Below are positions 51,472 to 64,000 of a stretch of DNA of 64,000 nt, one piece after another; within the stretch, counting starts at the first letter, position 1; each line of letters opens with the position of its first letter. The position numbers and the translations under genes were made by a program. The stretch is from Perca fluviatilis (Eukaryota; Chordata; Actinopteri; Perciformes; Percidae), in contig NC_053133.1 of NCBI RefSeq assembly GCF_010015445.1, forward strand, positions 2,902,764-2,966,763, in the 5' to 3' direction. The notes beneath the pieces are model-generated. The model was not told the origin of the DNA and searched no databases. It saw only the letters and a program-made list of their open reading frames with translations.

Positions 51472-51932
51472 AGGGGCAGTGCAACAAGCCTTCTATTTAC
51501 AGTAAAGATCCAGCAGACACAGACCAACATTTGACTCGTTTTTGTGTCCACCTGGTGAAAGTTATTCCAATATTCACGTAACATTTTATATATCTAAGGT
51601 CTCCTTTGCTCTGCGGCCTTCTCCATGGTGTTCCCCACCCAGAGTAAATTAAAAGTTTGACCCCGTTCTCAGAAATAGAGGGGAAACGGTTCCACAGTGC
51701 TCAGTCATGCCCGGCCGTGCTGACATCACACGCTGGAATATGTGCCTGCATAATGATTTCATCACGTGCTGACATCACCTACCTCTGTCAGCCCAGAGTG
51801 ATGCGTCCAAGGTCTGACGCCATCCCTGCTCTCTTTACCTGACTGGCCTGTCTGTCAAGATGACATCAACGCAGCTTCACACCCCCCCCCCCTCCCCGAA
51901 AAGAGTGAGTCAGCCTTTCCTGTCTGTTTCCT
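51472..51932. other. Unassigned stretch
   Basis: Mixed sequence with a C run at 51881-51893. No gene seen. Confidence 0.45.
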
Positions 51933-52225
51933 GAAGATGAGAGGGGAGAGGAAAAGAGGAGTGTAGGAGAGGAGAGGAGAGGAGAGAGGAAAAGAGGACA
52001 GGAGAGGGGGAAAGAGGAGAGGAAATGAGGAGAGATAAAAAGGAGAGAGGAAAAAAGGAGAGGAGAAAAGAGGAGAGACAAGAAATGAGAGGAGAGAGGA
52101 AAAGAGGAGAAGAGAGAGGAAAAAAGGAGAGGCGAGGAAAGGAAAGGAGAGAGGAAAAGAGGAGATACAAGAAACGAGAGGAGAGGAAAGGAGAGACAAG
52201 AGGGGTAAGGAGAAGAGAGAAGAAG
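51933..52225. repeat. Polypurine tract, GGAGA/AAAAG-rich
   Basis: About 290 bp that is almost entirely A and G on the plus strand, made of GAGGAGAGGAAAAGAGGA-like units. A shorter similar stretch follows at 52403-52440. The Ser/Leu/Phe/Pro frames on the minus strand reflect this composition only. Confidence 0.93.
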
Positions 52226-53760
52226 TTTTGGTTGGCCTTTATTGGACAATTATCAGAGAAAAAATCACAATCACAAAAATCAGAAACAAGTCAAGCAAAA
52301 GAAAAAGCTAAATAAAATAAAAACAACAACAAAACCTGTCAAACACATAAAAATGGGCTTTCTTAATCCAAAATGAACTGCCAACTCTCCATCCTCCCCC
52401 ACAGAGCAGAGGAGAGGACAGACAAGAGAGGAGAGGAAAATCAGAAGGATAGAAATGACAAGGATGAAAATGGTAATGCTCATTGGAAAGGCTTGACAAC
52501 TGAGGAGGTCGAGTATGAGCGTACTCAAGGATAGGACAATTCCACCTCAGCCTAGCACTCGGCATGTTTGCCCTTAATTGAAATTCAACACTAGTCAGGT
52601 TTCCATCCAAATTTTGCGCCACAATTTCCAGAAAATCTGCTAAAGAAATTGTGAATCAATGCATGTTTCCATCCACTGCTGTTATACAAATATTAGGAGT
52701 ACTGATCAAACCGAAAGATGGGTAGGCGTTCAGAGAGAGACTGACCCAGGCCTGTGGGCCTCTGCATGGGACCACATCATTACTGTGAGAGAGGTGAGGG
52801 TGAGACATTGGGGGCAAAAGGAGGTTATGGCTGCTTTAAAACCTTAATCTAAGCCCTTTAAGAGTTTTAGTGAGCAGAAAGGTAAAGAAAGCATTTGTCG
52901 GTTTTTTTCAAAGGTTCAAATTCGGCAGGATTGTCTGCGGGGGCTCGATGCTGTCATTCGGCAGTTTTCAACCTGAGCGGTGCACTATTTCTCCTGGCCT
53001 GTCCCGGGAGAGAGTAAGCGGAGATGGCTGGAGGAGACTGATGCTCTTTAGACTGTGGATCAGTTATCGCTGAGCCGAGGAGGCCCAACCTGTGATGGAT
53101 GCAGCTCCCCAAGAGAGAGTGGAGATGGTGATTACGGAGAGGAGGGAAAGAAGGAAGGAAGGAAGGAAGGAAGGACTAAATGGTGAAGAATTTAAAAAGA
53201 AAGATCTCTGATCTCTGAAGAGCTTTGTCCCTTGAAACCTTCCTCTGCTGGCTGTTTCAGAAGTGACTCTGGGTGACTGTGCACTCTTTATTACACGCAA
53301 GACAATTTGCTCGTGGGAGTGAAGTCGCAGATGACATGATGTCAAGTACAGTACGATCAAACAAAGACGCCAGAACCACTGAACTCAGAGAGCCTCTCAT
53401 GTCTTTGCCTCTTTCTCTTTGTTTTCCTCAACATTCTTATTTGTGCCAGTGTGTATGTCAAAAGGAAGAAAGGCGAAGGGTTTGTTTCCGTACAGAAACT
53501 CTCCGTGATTCATGTTTCCTCTGCTTTGATCTGCGAGCTGTGCACAGCCCCGGGATAAACCATTTCAGGTTGTCTAAACAATTTCCAATCACTGTTTCCA
53601 TATTTAGGTTCTTATATGGAGGCGAGAAGAGAGGGCCTCACATGCTAACGTGCTCCTCTCTGAGCAGCAGGGAGGAGGGGAGAACCTGATTCTCTCCATT
53701 AAGAGTGAAGCCAGACATTGATTTGTGCAGATGGACAAACAAACATGCATATGTGCACAC

Positions 53761-53761
<1 letters not shown>
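52226..53761. other. Non-coding stretch
   Basis: A GGAA tetranucleotide run lies at 53150-53175. The words GGTTTCCATCC at 52599 and GTTTCCATCCA at 52665 recur 66 bp apart and may belong to a small repeat. The frame at 53273-53689 (138 residues) has no recognised domain. Confidence 0.4.

Positions 53762-53798
<37 letters not shown>
53762..53798. repeat. (CA)n microsatellite
   Basis: A pure CA run of about 37 bp. Confidence 0.95.
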
Positions 53799-53799
<1 letters not shown>

Positions 53800-54107
53800 C
53801 TGCACAACCATATGCCCCGTGAGGTCAGCTTACCGGCAAACCGACAGCCCCCTGAAAACACCCACCTCAATCTCTCATCTCGCACTCCAAACACACATCT
53901 GCTCCCCAGCGTGCCTCCCCTCCTAACCCTCTGTGAAATCAACCCAGGCTCTTATTAGTAAACCCCACCCACCTTTTCTCTGCTCACCTTCCCAATTACC
54001 CAACATCCCGCTCTGTAAAAAAACCCTCAAACAATTCAAAAACTGCAGAGCAAACCAGAACAACACTTCAACTCAACAGCTTGATTGCGTGGACGAACAC
54101 AACGTGC

Positions 54108-54108
<1 letters not shown>

Positions 54109-54172
<64 letters not shown>
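54109..54172. repeat. (TG)n microsatellite, 64 bp
   Basis: A pure TG run. The surrounding frames at 53933-54798 are chance frames across C-rich text. Confidence 0.97.
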
Positions 54173-59750
<5,578 letters not shown>

Positions 59751-59758
59751 GGTAGAAC

Positions 59759-60389
59759 AACCCAGTCTCACGGCAGTTCGTGAAATGGTCACGTTATTTA
59801 ATCTATTGATTCGTGTTCAAGGGGACGTTTTTCTCGTTTTTTTCGTGGTGGCCAGCACAAAAATGTAAACTAATGCATTTTAAGGGGAAGCATATGTCGT
59901 GATCATAGCACGACTACGGTAGTGACTAGTATGAAATGCCGAAAATCTGTGTAAGGAGGTTGGTTGGGTTGGTGGATGGGTCAAACAACACAGGACTTTC
60001 ACCCCGAAGACTGGGGATAGCGTTCCACATGTGGCGTTTTGTTTCCCCGTTGTTGTTTTCCTAATCACAACCGTCCCGTTATTGTCACACGTCCCCCGCC
60101 GCCGTCTCCCGGCGTGTGAGGCGTCCTTTCCCCGTTGTTTTTTTTCCTAAACCCAACCCCCACCGTCCCGTTGTTGTTGTGGCGTGTCCCCCCCAGAGAC
60201 CGCAGATCGTGTCCCGGGGTGTGACGTTGGCTTTCCCCGTTAATCTTTTCCTAAACCCAACCTCCGTATAGATGCTTCCCATTACGTGCTGGCCACCACG
60301 AAAAAAAACGAGATAAATGTGTTGTTGTACACAAATCAATAGATTAAAAATAACGTGACAATTTCACGAACTGCCGTGAGACCGTGTCG
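59759..60389. mobile_element. Palindromic DNA element with ~110 bp arms and internal repeats
   Basis: The left arm (from about 59759) contains CAGTCTCACGGCAGTTCGTG and TCGTGGTGGCCAGCAC. The right arm carries the same text inverted (GTGCTGGCCACCACGA and CACGAACTGCCGTGAGACCG). The arms match with small gaps over about 110 bp. Between them, a unit of about 80 bp beginning TTTCCCCGTT and containing CCTAAACCCAACC recurs at least three times. The near-identical flanks GGTAGAAC (59751-59758) and GGTAGAAA (60390-60397) may be an 8-bp target duplication. No transposase frame is present. Confidence 0.7.
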
Positions 60390-60397
60390 GGTAGAAA

Positions 60398-63632
<3,235 letters not shown>

Positions 63633-63996
63633 TGTCACGTCTAGGGATGCAAGCTTGGGCCCAAAAGTGCAGAGACAAAAAGGTTGTGGAAGATATAGAA
63701 GAATTATTAAATTAAACTGCTTACAAACAAGGGGAGTCCTGAGGCAGGCCGTCAGGCAAAAGGAGTCCAGAAAACTGAAGACTGGGGAATCCAAACACAA
63801 GGAACAGAGAGATATCGGAAGCAGCAAACAGTGATTTGGACAAAGGAAGCACAGAAACTCATACACGAGGTAACGAGGGCAGTAACGAGGGACGGGTGAC
63901 ATGAGGGCTGATGAACAGGTGAGACACACCAGGGCAGGGCAGACAATCACGAAGGCGGGAAAACACACAAGGCAGGAAGTAGAACAAGACATGACA
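63633..63996. mobile_element. Dispersed repeat with TGTCACGTCT ends, copy 2
   Basis: Left end TGTCACGTCTAGGGATGC and right end GTAGAACAAGACATGACA are short inverted repeats (TGTCAYGTCT). The body shares GAGGTAACGAGG, GACGGGTGACATGAGGG and GAACAGGTGA with the diverged copy at 34549-34916. The window ends 4 bases after the element, so the target duplication cannot be read. The minus frames here are not genes. Confidence 0.6.
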
Positions 63997-64000
63997 CAGG

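Noticed and set aside
51855..52249. Ser/Leu/Phe/Pro-rich frames resembling membrane segments
   Set aside because: They are translations of the polypurine tract on the complementary strand and carry no real protein signal.

Overview
The window is vertebrate nuclear DNA and almost certainly comes from a ray-finned (percomorph-like) fish. Evidence: one gene with GT-AG introns; seven pure CA/TG microsatellites of 100 bp or more; many short non-autonomous DNA transposons (hAT-, Tc1- and PIF/Harbinger-like); tRNA-derived SINE copies; and L2-type LINE remnants. There are no operons, no prokaryotic genes and no CRISPR array. The great majority of the open reading frames are chance or low-complexity frames across microsatellites.

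The only protein-coding gene I can identify with confidence is znf438, on the plus strand. It has a large coding exon (about 28051-29823), a 177 bp intron (29824-30000) and a terminal exon (coding to 30598, then a 3'UTR that may run to about 32.8 kb). The 780 residues readable from the internal ATG carry a proline/serine-rich N-terminal half with blocks typical of ZNF438, a basic nuclear-localisation/AT-hook-like patch, and six C2H2 zinc fingers, all with canonical spacing. The start is not settled. The main exon has an in-frame TAG just inside its best splice acceptor, and a candidate 97-nt upstream exon lies 15 kb away at 13010-13106.

Layout. 1-13 kb: transposon-rich non-coding DNA, with hAT-like elements at 21-506, 6744-7112 and 10120-10457, a Tc1-like foldback at 2381-2920, a TTAA-flanked MITE at 9727-9896, and a large inverted-repeat element at 12191-12750. 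13-28 kb: probable 5' intron or upstream region of znf438, with a PIF/Harbinger-like element (21130-21867), a 1.07 kb hAT-like element with a perfect 8-bp target duplication (22516-23587), and a SINE. 28-33 kb: znf438. 33.2-35.5 kb: a degenerate A/T-rich minisatellite interrupted by a SINE and another repeat. 35.5-46.8 kb: mostly unrecognised sequence, with two copies of one dispersed repeat and a suspicious homopolymer block at 39.0-39.2 kb. 46.8-51.5 kb: a dense repeat cluster (hAT-like, two LINE remnants, a Tc1/IS630-type element with a decayed transposase start, and another dispersed repeat). 51.5-64 kb: a polypurine tract, more microsatellites, a long palindromic element at 59.76-60.39 kb, and a terminal repeat that ends almost at the window edge.

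I found no convincing new biological system. The most useful observations are the gene-model problems at the 5' end of znf438, the intact fifth zinc finger, the transposons whose exact ends and target duplications can be read, the minisatellite with a perfect 21-bp hairpin, and a block that looks like an assembly error.
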